Source of the DNA: Micromussa lordhowensis
Lineage: Eukaryota > Cnidaria > Anthozoa > Scleractinia > Lobophylliidae
Assembly (NCBI GenBank): GCA_964020085.1
Contig: OZ026597.1
Location: forward strand, 2,389,813 to 2,453,812
Direction: 5' to 3'
Length of the DNA stretch: 64,000 nucleotides
A program made the translations under genes and the position numbers. The notes beneath the pieces were generated by a model. The model made no database searches, was not told the DNA's origin, and saw nothing but the letters and a program-made list of their open reading frames with translations. Shown in pieces: positions 30,514 through 40,389 of this stretch (its first letter is position 1; each line of letters begins with the position of its first letter).

Positions 30514-31333
30514 TTAAGGTGGTTCGAAATAGTTTTCATTTTCCCGAGACAAGTTAAACAAATTCTATTCTAAATTATGTTTGGTTCATTGTATCACTAT
30601 GAAATTTGGCACAGAAATAAAAGAAACATCATAGATTCATTACATGACATTTATTTCAGAAAACCTGTTACCATAGCAACCATATGTTGCATTCAGTTGA
30701 GCCCCTAAAATGGAAATCTATTGTCTTTTTTAAAAAATTGGTCGGTGAAATCTTCTCAAACTGCAATATTATATGTCACCAGAAATGACCTTCAAAATAT
30801 TTCAGTTTAAAAAAAATCTGTAGGGTAGATTAAGAAAAAATCCTCTTCTTGACTATTGTTCTCTTATTCCTTTTCCTGCCTACAGAATTTTTTAAAAATC
30901 GGACTATGTATGCAGCCAATTGATCCTGGTAATCACCGAAAAAATGAAAAAAATCCACCCAGCGGAAGCGGAAATATGAGCGATTAAAGTTATAAAAAAC
31001 TCCAAAATTTCGACACGACAAGATCAGTATTTGTGCATGTGCGTCAACTGCATGCGCAAGATTAGGCTTGTTGATTTCGCAGTTGGCAGTGTTTTGTACA
31101 TGTGATGTTTTGTTCTACAAGATTCTAAAACAACTTACAATTGGGCGATTTTACCTTTCTGGGGGACCAATACATGTATGTGTTTAAAACATCAGTTTTT
31201 ATCAAAGTACTCTATTATTTTTGCCAAAGTAGCCGGATGTTTTGTTCCTTGTGGCGTGGATTGACTTGATGCCGAATTTGCGAGATTAGAACCCAGTTTG
31301 CGCGTGCCATAAAACTATTTCGAACCACCTTAA
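30514..31333. mobile_element. TTAA-flanked element with 19+ bp terminal inverted repeats
   Basis: Starts TTAA then 'ggtggttcgaaatagtttt' (30518-30536) and ends with the exact inverse followed by TTAA (31330-31333). The TTAA flanks are as in piggyBac-type insertions. The 810-bp interior has no transposase, so it is non-autonomous. Confidence 0.7.
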
Positions 31334-32375
31334 GCCATCTCTCCATGCTGGAGGAAAACTGTGAGCTTTGAGGAACAGATAATGTTCAAGGAAATTAAAA
31401 TGTGCGAGCATATTTTTTAAGTCCAGTGGGGGCTATTGTGTTTATTATTCTTGAAATATGTTTTGCAACACGAATATTGGGGATTATTGAAAACTGGATC
31501 ATTGGATAATGCAATGCTAGAGTTTTCATTGGCTTAGCCATCATGGGTTAGGAGACATCATACCATGCTCTACAAATATGTTAAGCGTATGCGTTATTTT
31601 TTTTAGTCTGCTATATTTTGGGAGTGATTTTAAGAGTGATTTTAAGAAAACAATTATTCCACAAGCTTGTTGGATGTCAGATGATTAGAGCCAACTTGGT
31701 GCTGTGTACCTCATTGGCTATGTACCATCTCATATACAACCGTGCTTGTGGAGTAATTGTTAATTATTATTCATTAAAAATATTTCCCCTTTTCTGATAG
31801 TAGTATATAGTGTTCCAAATTAGCCCTTCCTAGCCCCCAAATCCAAGATGGCCCCCAAATCCAAGATAGCCACCAACAAAGTTTGAGGAAAAGTGATGTA
31901 ACAGCCAGATTACCACATTGTGGTGCAGTTTGGGGGTCCCTTCTCGGCATGGTGGGATGGCGTCAGTACAGTGCTTTCAATAGGACCTGGCACCTGCCGG
32001 AGCTCCGGCGGGTATTCTGTTGGAAGTCGGCGGGTATATTTAACTTTTAAAAATTCTCCAGAGAGAAATTCTCGTGGGCTTCTCATATTATTCCGGCGGG
32101 TGCTGTTCCAAGGTAGCCACCTACTTCAAATCTTATTGAAAGCACTGCAGTAACGGCAGCGAGTACGTGCGTTGTTCCAACCGGGCTTGCGGCTAATTTT
32201 GCACGGTCCAGGATTTGGACAGCTTCAACTGCATAATCCAGATTCCAATACCACAAGTTGCAAATCACAATTTCATTAATTCCTTTTATTTTCACCAGTC
32301 GTTTCCCAAGGCAATGAAGTGATAAGGAAAGGAAAGGAGTTTTTAAAGGGCTAATCTTCTAACACTGGAGGACTT
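31334..32375. other. Intergenic DNA
   Basis: A family C MITE fragment lies at about 31650-31690 ('ccacaagcttgttggatg') and a doublet of 'cccccaaatccaagat.gcc' at about 31833-31875. No gene seen. Confidence 0.4.
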
Positions 32376-32379
32376 ATCA

Positions 32380-32612
32380 GGGACACTGTACATTGAAATT
32401 AACAAACCAACGCAAATCAAATCGTCAAGTTTTGGTTTTTGAGCGGGGGGGGGGGGGTAGGGGAAACCAGAGTACTCCGAGTAAAACCTCTTGCTGCAGA
32501 GTAGAGAACCAACAAACTCAACCCACATATGACACTGAGTCTGAGGAATTAAACCCGGGCCACATTGGTGGGAGGTGAGTGCTCTCACCACTGTGCCATC
32601 CCTGCACTCCAA
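32380..32612 (-). mobile_element. tRNA-derived SINE
   Basis: On the minus strand an A-box-like 'tggcacagtggtgagagc' (32581-32598) is followed 43 bases on by a B-box-like 'gggtttaattcc' (32544-32555). A tRNA-unrelated body and a C-run then run to about 32380. Translation of this body gives the familiar SINE-derived pseudo-peptide 'VRALTSHQCGPGLIPQTQ', so it should not be taken as a gene. Confidence 0.7.
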
Positions 32613-32983
32613 AAAAGGACAAGAATCTGTTGGATTTTCAAGTTTCTGCAGCACATGTCTGCCAATCTATCAATTTGAGCTACTTAGCCAAAGCTGAAAC
32701 ATTTACAATTTTATAAGCAACCTGTATTGGAGGATAGCAGACACGTACCGTTTGCAGTCTAAAACGAGCGATTAGTTCTTGTGGGATGTTGCATGTTCCA
32801 ATGAGACAGGGCAATTAAGTCGGGCATGGAGTAATTGAACTTTAGAATTAAAAAGAAGCCGTTCCAAATTCAAAGATATCCACATCTGCTCTACTTTTAC
32901 TCAACTTATTCAATATTAATTACAAGAATAGAAAAGAAAAAAAGGTAAAAACAAAAGAGAAAAAACAAAGCAAAGCTAGCTTA

Positions 32984-33829
32984 CTACTTGGAAAAAAAAA
33001 TCACCGAATGAAGACCTCTATCAAATAATTCAGCACAACGGTCACTTCTCACACAGAGCTGGTAAACTCGAGTCGGAGTGTAACATTCGGCACTTTTTAC
33101 ATTGCCACAAAGAGGCCCCTCAATATAATCGGCATTTAAATCCTGTTTATAACCCTCGGTAGCCTTTCCGTCTCTGAATGTGCTCACTACCTCATTCCAT
33201 TTTTCTCGCGCTTCATTCGTGTTCTTCGTTAGATCTAAACTGCGTAGATCACTCTGCCTCAAGTCGTCTTTCTTAATTTTGTAAATGAGCACAGTAGAAC
33301 AAGAAGGTCTTGGAGGTTTACCTAGGTCCCATGTAGTGTTCGGCCAAACTTCAGCAAATTCGTTGGTAACATAAAATCCATCCCTATCACTGAAGTCCAA
33401 GTTTACTTTTCCTTTGCTCAAGTCAATTCCATCCTCTATGATGCATGTAGCGTCTTTGGCCCTTGTTCCATGGTAAAATACCTCGTAATGGTCGGATGCC
33501 TGCGGAAATTTATCGACTGATAGGGTATAACACTTTATCTTCTGGCCTTCTTCATCCACGTTAATAATGTTTACCTGTCCTCTTCCAACTTCAGAATGTT
33601 TAGGTTCTATAAACCATTTATTTAAAGTCTTCTTTTGATATAAAAAATAATCCCGCTTTTTTCCGGGCGTTGCAAGTGGCGCCACATTCTCGACGATCAG
33701 TTGTGTCCACCATCTTAGAGATGCTAGCAGGCTCTGTGCTGTTTGTTCATTATCACCAGCATCGTGAGTCTTCCACCAAATCTTCCGCAATTCTCCGAGA
33801 ATTAGTGTTACATCGGATGCAGTCATCAT
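32984..33829 (-). CDS. DUF3990-like ADP-ribosyltransferase-fold protein, 281 aa
   Basis: An intact single-exon gene, 281 codons from ATG to TAG. Residues 1-110 form a helical N-terminal part with 'NKWFIEPK'. The C-terminal 165 residues carry an ART-like signature of the H-Y-E class: YHGT (His120), DGFYVT (Tyr153) and DYIEGPL (Glu237), ending 'LHSVIFFSK'. In this fold the motifs line the NAD+ pocket, so mono- or poly-ADP-ribosyl transfer is possible, but activity is inferred. No signal peptide or membrane segment, so it is probably intracellular. It lies head to head with a paralogue at 36322-37263. A second in-frame ATG follows at once, so the start could be codon 1 or 2. It could instead be a non-catalytic homologue. 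Confidence 0.75.
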   Translation of the reverse strand: MMTASDVTLILGELRKIWWKTHDAGDNEQTAQSLLASLRWWTQLIVENVAPLATPGKKRDYFLYQKKTLNKWFIEPKHSEVGRGQVNIINVDEEGQKIKCYTLSVDKFPQASDHYEVFYHGTRAKDATCIIEDGIDLSKGKVNLDFSDRDGFYVTNEFAEVWPNTTWDLGKPPRPSCSTVLIYKIKKDDLRQSDLRSLDLTKNTNEAREKWNEVVSTFRDGKATEGYKQDLNADYIEGPLCGNVKSAECYTPTRVYQLCVRSDRCAELFDRGLHSVIFFSK

Positions 33830-33839
33830 ATAACATAAC

Positions 33840-34380
33840 TTTCACTAGATCAATCCAATTACGTGTACATACATCGTTAACGGTCTACTTCGCCCGATAG
33901 ACGTTAATATTCAGTAAAGCAGTCCATGGAAAACCAACCAAAGTGAGCGGAAGTTACCTCAGTCTTTCGGAGAATTTAAAGTTTGATACGTTTTTAAAAG
34001 CACACAGCTCGTGGGTAACAAGGCTGTTATGTTCTACTGCAAAAAGTTTAATTTAGGCTAAAGGATCACTTGGTCAACGTTTATCGCAGAATTGTACCTT
34101 GGGTCATCACTCGTCGGTTTAGCACAAAGCTTTATCAGCACAGTCAGCAATTCACAACGTCAGTTGATTTCTGACTTGTATCCCCTTTCTCCCAAGATTT
34201 TATTAAGCTTCTCTTCCTTATTACCTTAAATGGTATCACTCACTCACGCTATTGTTATTAGCACTGATTCCTAGAAATAGTGCTATTAATGTCACGCTTG
34301 TCAGCATGCCAATAGCGTTGCCCACAGATGACGTCACGAAAATTTACCCCCCCGGTGTGACTCAGAAAAACAAACCACTA
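33840..34380. other. Intergenic region between the ART-like pair, left part
   Basis: Expected to contain the promoter of the minus-strand ART-like gene. No TATA box could be assigned with confidence, and no repeat was recognised. Confidence 0.35.
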
Positions 34381-34384
34381 CGTG

Positions 34385-34537
34385 AATAAAGGGGGGCACG
34401 TTTCTAAAGAAACTATGGTGCTGCGTCGGTGGGAGTATTACAAGATAATTTGGTTTTATCAACTGGGTTGATAATGTGAATTGGCCACCGTAAAGAGATT
34501 CGGAAGCTGACGTTTCGCGCGTTAGCCCTTCGTACTG
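34385..34537. mobile_element. Dispersed repeat F, copy 1
   Basis: 'aaaggggggcacgtttctaa' through 'cgttagcccttcgt' matches 60484-60632 almost base for base, with one small indel. No open frame; probably a MITE. Confidence 0.75.
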
Positions 34538-34539
34538 AA

Positions 34540-35240
34540 ATAAACAAGAAGAAGGACTTTTCTGAAAGTCTACACCAAATTCTGCTCTACATTTGGAATT
34601 GTCGTTGAGTTTGGAAATTTCTGGCACTAAGTCAACTGATAAGACTTCTCTTCAAGACCCAGGGAAACAACAGATAAGTTTCTTCGTAATACGTTTCACT
34701 GTGAAGTATTTTCACGTTGATCGGCTATTCGCAACTGTCGCGCTAAAACTTCTCGACTTCCGATTCCTGGAGGTTTTGGGATCTGTCTGCCTGTCACTGC
34801 AGCTTTGTAAGACCCTTGTTCAGTTTGTGACATTCATCCTCTTTTCTGGACCCCTCGGAATCTATTTTACATTACCCACAGTAGCAGTCCTCGCTTTATT
34901 TAAGCTATCCAAAAACCTAGACCACCAATCTTTCTTTTTTTGAGTGACTAACTGCAAGGGACCGCATACGATAATTGCGCTGCCAACGTAGGATCTGCAA
35001 GAGACCTGATCAGCCCCCCCCCCCCCCCCCACATAAAGTATAAAGACAATAGCCTGCAAGGCTGATACTACGTGAAAAACGTTTCGAGACACCAACATGA
35101 CAAGAACCGAAGGAGGATCGCAACAGTGGACAGCTGTTTCGCTCTTATTGGGGCTCGTCAGCACTGTGTAGCGAAGATATGTAACGCCAGCCAAAGAGTA
35201 CCCTGCGAGCAGGAAAATGGCCCGTTCCATATCAAGTTCC
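34540..35240. other. Intergenic region between the ART-like pair, right part
   Basis: Two overlapping open frames on opposite strands (116 and 122 codons) show no domain. The stretch 35070-35200 ('cgagacaccaacatgacaag', 'ggacagctgtttcgctctta') looks like a dispersed repeat. A poly-C run is at about 35016-35030. Confidence 0.35.
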
Positions 35241-35318
35241 GTACTTTGAACTCACTTGCGCCCTGAAACGACGCGTTGCCACATCACGTGTTTCAGGGCG
35301 CAAGTGAGTTCAAAGTAC
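35241..35318. repeat. Perfect 29-bp inverted repeat with 20-bp loop
   Basis: 35241-35269 ('gtactttgaactcacttgcg', then 'ccctgaaac') is the exact inverse of 35290-35318. Confidence 0.85.
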
Positions 35319-35891
35319 CCGGAAAGCATGGCCCACACAAATATCCATGATCCTTTGCACGTTTACAGTAACCGAGAACTTCCGCTAACACAACTTCAGG
35401 TAGACAATACTATCGATACATTACAAGTCGAAAAGCAAATATTCAGATCTTTATAGTCTTGCCAGATGGCGCATTTTCCACCCAGGTTTCAAAACAATGC
35501 CTGGCTTTTGAGTCGTGCTGTAAGCCACAACAATATCACGACATTATGATCCGTTGCATGACCTGTCGTTGTTTCCCTAGAAACGATTTCCTTTTTTAGA
35601 ACACTGCCTCATTACATGTGACAAAAAATCTTATTGGCTCCACCTCTCTCCTGCCCAATGACGCATTTCTAAAAGCAGGTATTGTGAGGAAGTCGAGACA
35701 GCTCCCTCATATCATTTTCTAGTTCCACACGAGCTCTTTGTGGCTAACTTTCATCCCATGGTGCCATGATGATAACATTTCTCGAAGGAAAGGTAGGAGA
35801 ACACCCTATATTGGAAGTGTCACTGATTTGTCGAGCCCACACACTCGACTACATACATAAGCTCTATACTTTTTTGTTATTACTTCTATGT

Positions 35892-36031
35892 AGTCTTAAA
35901 GGAAGGGAGATAAACGACACAGGTGACGAATATATAGATATCTCTAAAGCCAGTGGAAAATTCGGTGGTGAATGGTCGATAAATGTAGAAGACCCTAAAA
36001 TTCCACCTTTGGTTTCAATAGGTTTCAAGAT
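35892..36031 (+). pseudogene. Exon-like block upstream of the plus-strand ART-like gene
   Basis: After a 'tatgtag' acceptor-like end, an open frame reads 'GREINDTGDEYIDISKASGK' and 'VEDPKIPPLVSIGF' and then stops. The next open frame (no ATG before 36322) starts in the +1 frame right where this one fails. It could be a 5' exon of the ART-like gene broken by one frame change, or an unrelated remnant. Confidence 0.35.
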
Positions 36032-36321
36032 TCCTTGAGCACAGGCAGCTACCCTTTAAGAGAAAAAGAACAGGAAAAAACGGTTACACTAGTCACGGGA
36101 CGAAGGGTAACACTTCAGAATCTTATCACAACGAAGAACGCATCACACCAGCGTGCCTCCTTGATTTAAGTTTTGAAGAACTTGTAACTACAGTTCTGAA
36201 AAAAGAACAGAGTGGGGCTGTTACTGAAGATGATGTTGTTCGGTGTCTTTCCCTCGCTGAGCGGCAGATCGTTTTCTCGATTCTTGGACTCCAACTTGAT
36301 TTACTTGACGGAATTGAACTA

Positions 36322-37263
36322 ATGTCTCCAGAACAATACAACCATAGAACACTCTACGAATGGATCGATAGGTCATTGGAAGAAAACATTGAAGATCTCG
36401 ATTCAGTCGATGAAAACACTCTCACACCACAACTGCTTGTTTCAATCGGATTTGATCCGTCAAGCGAAGCCGTTAAAAGCATCATGGAGCGTTCGTCTGA
36501 GGCGAGCATGCAACAACATATTGAATCGTGCGAATGGGCACAGATTTTCATCGCAGATGAATTTAAGTACAACCCTTTCCTTTCTCTGTCATCCCAAAGA
36601 TTTCTGTTTAAAGCCAGTAAAACTAATGAATGGTTTTATCTGGATGAAAACGAAGCCCAGGAAAGGAAACATTCTTGCGACATCAGCCAAGTCAAAATTA
36701 TGAACTTGGAAACAAAGGAATGGCTGTCGAAAACCACCGAGGAGAATTTGCTCAAAGACAACAGCGAAGACCACATATTTCTTTTTCACGGCACAGATCA
36801 CCAAAGCGCAAAGAATATTTTGTCAGTAAGAGGGATATATTTAAATGCCGGACGACAGAAGCGCGACTTCAGCTCTGGAAAGGGATTTTACCTTTCCAAG
36901 AATTTTGATGATGCGTTTAATTGGGCGAATTGCACAACATCAAAGCCCGCAATACTGATATTCAAAGCAAATCGTCGTTTCTTAGATTGCGCTCGGAAAC
37001 TGGATTTGTTTGACGACGAAAAGCGATGGCATGAAATCGTGTTTGCCTTTAGATCGGGAAGGCGAACGGCACAAACACGAAAGAGCCTACATTCGTACGA
37101 CTTAATTGAAGGACCAATGGCGACAGTGAGAAAAAGTGAAAGCGCGGACAACGAGTTGGTCGTTGAACAAAAACCGTCATCTTACCAAATGTGTCTGATT
37201 TCGAGTGAGTTTGCAGAAAAGTTTCAGCAAACCTTGCATTGTGTTATTTTTGGACAAAAATAA
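36322..37263 (+). CDS. DUF3990-like ADP-ribosyltransferase-fold protein, 313 aa
   Basis: Paralogue of the minus-strand gene at 32984-33829. From the first ATG it has 313 codons: an acidic helical N-terminal half, 'TNEWFYLDEN' (aligned with 'NKWFIEPK' of the partner), then FHGT (His156), GKGFYLS (Tyr190), YDLIEGPM (Glu263) and the closing 'LHCVIFGQK'. The H-Y-E spacing matches the partner. The frame stays open upstream of the ATG back to about 36023 without a start codon, and that part also looks protein-like ('EELVTTVLKKEQSGAVTEDD'). The true protein is therefore probably longer and begins in an upstream exon. NAD+-dependent transfer is inferred from the fold, not shown. Confidence 0.75.
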   Translation: MSPEQYNHRTLYEWIDRSLEENIEDLDSVDENTLTPQLLVSIGFDPSSEAVKSIMERSSEASMQQHIESCEWAQIFIADEFKYNPFLSLSSQRFLFKASKTNEWFYLDENEAQERKHSCDISQVKIMNLETKEWLSKTTEENLLKDNSEDHIFLFHGTDHQSAKNILSVRGIYLNAGRQKRDFSSGKGFYLSKNFDDAFNWANCTTSKPAILIFKANRRFLDCARKLDLFDDEKRWHEIVFAFRSGRRTAQTRKSLHSYDLIEGPMATVRKSESADNELVVEQKPSSYQMCLISSEFAEKFQQTLHCVIFGQK

Positions 37264-38868
37264 CTTGGACAAGAAGCATGAAACTGTTTCTTCGATATGA
37301 TCTTGTTTAAAACGTTGTTGGTAAGGTGGCCAATGGCTTCAAGACCGCGGTTGTTCTTTAAGTGCTTGCCGATTACTAAATAACAGTGTTCATCAAAAAA
37401 CATTCAATGCAACCCAAATATGTAAAAAAATACGCGGAGTCCCCGTTTGGGGGCTTAACGCCATGCCCTTCCAAACCAAAGCACGGAAATCTAACCACCA
37501 GTCTACAGGGGGACTCCTTGACTTGGCGAGCAAATTTAACAGTACCTATATACACATGACATGAAGTTTTAATTCAGAGTGTAATGTTGCTTTGGAAAAT
37601 GTTCTATGAGAAAAATGAAAGGCCTTGCCTAAGTTATATAGCTTTTTCGAAGTCCATAATTAAATGTTTCCCAAAACAAAACGACATTCCCGGAATCAAG
37701 ATCCGTACTTTGGCAGGTCTTCTCCTATTGGATGCAAGCTAATAAAGCGCAGCTTAAAGCAAAAATGACATGGCTGGAGGTCTATATTCTACGGTCAGCC
37801 AAGTTTTATGTCCTCTTTCTAAAAGGTGTATTTACTCCAAGCTTGGTCCGACCAAAAAAAAGATTATAGGAAGACAGGGAAATTGAATGCCACACAAAAA
37901 TGGAAAAAAAAATTCTCGGAGTTCCCCCTATGGGGTCTGAACCATGCCTTTCCGAACCGAAGCTCGGAAATGTAGCCACTGCCCTACAGGGGGACTCCTT
38001 GAGTTTGCGAGCAAATTTAACGGTACCTATGTGCACATGAAATGGAGTTTTAATTCAGAGCGTAATGTTGCTTTGGAAAATCATGTTCAATGAGAAAAAT
38101 GAAAGGCCTTGCCTAAGTTATATAGTTTTTTCGAAGTCCATAATTAAATGTTTCCCAAAACAAAACGCCATTCCCGGAATCAAGATCCGTACTTTGGAAG
38201 GTCTTCTCCTATTGGATGCAAGCTAATAAAGCGCAACTTAAAGCAAAAATGACATGGCTAGAGGTCTATATTCTACGGTCAGCCAAGTTTTATGTCCTCT
38301 TTCTAAAAGGTGTATTTACTCCTAGCTTGGTCCGACCAAAAAAAAGATTATAGGAAGACAGGGAAATTGAATGCCACACAAAAATGGAAAAAAAAATTCT
38401 CGGAGTTCCCCCTATGGGGTCTGAACCATGCCTTTCCTAACCGAAGCTCGGAAATGTAGCCACTGCGCTACAGGGGGACTCCTTGAGTTTGCAGGCAAAT
38501 TTAACGGTACCTATATGCACATGAAATGGAGTTTTAATTCAGAGCGTAATGTTGCTTTGGAAAATGTTGTATGAGAAAAATGAAAGACCTTGCCTAAGTT
38601 ATATAGTTTTTTCGAAGTCCATTATTAAATGTTTCCCAAAACAAAACCACCTTCCCGGAATCAAGATCCGTACTTTGGAAGGTCTTCTCCTATTGGATGC
38701 AAGCTAATAGAGCGCAGCTTAAAGCAAAAATGACATGGCTAGAGGTCTATATTCTACGGTCAGCCAACTTTTATGTCCCCTTTGTAAAAGGTGTATTTAC
38801 TCCAAGCTTGGTCCGACCAAAAAAAAGATTATAGGAAGACAGGGAAATTGAATGCCACACAAAAATGG

Positions 38869-38963
38869 AAAAAAAAATTCTCGGAGTTCCCCCTATGGGG
38901 TCTGAACCATGCCTTTCCGAACCGAAGCTCGGAAATGTAGCCACTGCGCTACAGGGGGACTCC
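38869..38963 (-). ncRNA. Candidate Pol III tRNA-like RNA, type unit of the array
   Basis: Minus strand: GGAGT and CCCCCT at the 5' side pair with AGGGGG and ACTCC at the 3' side. Inside lie a D-arm-like hairpin gtagc/gctac and a stem tttccga/tcggaaa. An A-box-like TAGCGCAGTGGC (38940-38951) and a B-box-like GGTTCAGACCCC (38897-38908) start 43 bases apart, as in a tRNA. Nine T residues follow at 38869-38877, a normal Pol III terminator. The arms are not those of a canonical tRNA (8-base central loop, shifted D stem), so it is a tRNA-related RNA or tRNA pseudogene, not an amino-acid tRNA. The same feature stands at most other unit marks; at 37918 and 44642 the A-box is altered or deleted. Confidence 0.55.
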
Positions 38964-40308
38964 TTGAGTTTGCGAGCAAATTTAACGGTACCTATATGCA
39001 CATGAAATGGAGTTTACTTCAGAGCGTAATGTTGCTTTGGAAAATGTTGTATGAGAAAAATGAAAGACCTTGCCTAAGTTATATAGTTTTTTCGAAGTCC
39101 ATTATTAAATGTTTCCCAAAACAAAACCACCTTCCCGGCTTTGGAAGGTCTTCTCCTATTGGATGCAAGCTAATAAAGCGCAGCTTAAGCCAAAAATGAC
39201 ATGGCTAGAGGTCTATATTCTACGGTCAGCCAAGTTTTATGTCCTCTTTCTAAAAGGTGTATTTACTCCTAGCTTGGTTCGACCAAAAAAAAAGGTTATA
39301 GGAAGACAGGGAAATTGAATGCCACACCAAAATGGAAAAAAATTCTCGGAGTTCCCCCTATGGGGTCTGAACCATGCCTTTCCGAACCGAAGCTCGGAAA
39401 TGTAGCCACTGCGCTACAGGGGGACTCCTTGAGTTTGCGAGCAAATTTAACGGTACCTATATGCACATGAACTGGAGTTTTAATTCAGAGCGTAATGTTG
39501 CTTTGGAAAACGTTGTATGAGAAAAATGAAAGACCTTCCCTAAGTTATATAGTTTTTTCGAAGTCCATTATTAAATGTTTCCCAAAACAAAACCACCTTC
39601 CCGGAATCTAGATCCGTACTTTGGCAGGTCTTCTTCTATTGGATGCAAGCTAATAAAGCGCAGCTTAAAGCAAAAATGACATGGCTAGAGGTCTATATTC
39701 TACGGTCAGCCAAGTTTTATGTCCTCTTTGTAAAAGGTGTATTTACTCCTAGCTTGGTTCGACCAAACAAAAAAGGTTATAGGAAGACAGGGAAATTGAA
39801 TGCCACACAAAAATGGAAAAAAAATTCTCGGAGTTCCCCCTATGGGGTCTGAACCATGCTTTCCGAACCGAAGCTCGGAAATGTAGCCACTGCGCTACAG
39901 GGGGACTCCTTGAGTTTGCGAACAAATTTAACGGTACCTATATGCACATGAAATGGAGTTTTAATTCAGAGCGTAATGTTGCTTTGGAAAATGTTCTATG
40001 AGAAAAATGAAAGACCTTGCCTAAGTTATATAGTTTTTTCGAAGTCCATTATTAAATGTTTCCCAAAACAAAACCACCTTCCCGGAATCTAGATCCGTAC
40101 TTTGGCAGGTCTTCTCCTATTGGATGCAAGCTAATAAAGCGCAGCTTAAAGCAAAAATGACATGGCTAGAGGTCTATATTCTACGGTCAGCCAAGTTTTA
40201 TGTCCTCTTTCTAAAAGGTGTATTTACTCCTAGCTTGGTTCGACCAAAAAAAAGGTTATAGGAAGACAGGGAAATTGAATGCCACACAAAAATGGAAAAA
40301 AAATTCTC

Positions 40309-40389
40309 GCAGTTCCCCCTATGGGGTTTGAACCATGCCTTTCCGAACCGAAGCTCGGAAATGTAGCCACTGCGCTACAGCGAGACTCC
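40309..40389 (-). ncRNA. Variant tRNA-like unit with consensus B-box
   Basis: Here the B-box reads GGTTCAAACCCC, a full consensus. The outer stem has changed on both sides: TCTCGC and GCGAGA now pair, replacing part of the GGAGT/ACTCC stem. The unit at 42233 is the same variant. Confidence 0.5.

Noticed and set aside
30061..30573. 170-codon open frame on the plus strand
   Set aside because: It lies wholly in a degenerate pyrimidine-rich minisatellite; composition explains its openness and no domain is visible.
32343..32654. 103-codon protein on the minus strand
   Set aside because: It is the translation of a tRNA-derived SINE, a common false gene in animal genomes.
34593..35230. Overlapping 116- and 122-codon frames on opposite strands
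   Set aside because: No family resemblance; part is a dispersed-repeat-like stretch and the two exclude each other.
35892..36031. Gasdermin-like N-terminal piece
   Set aside because: The short segment has only a vague pattern resemblance and no diagnostic motif; not supportable.
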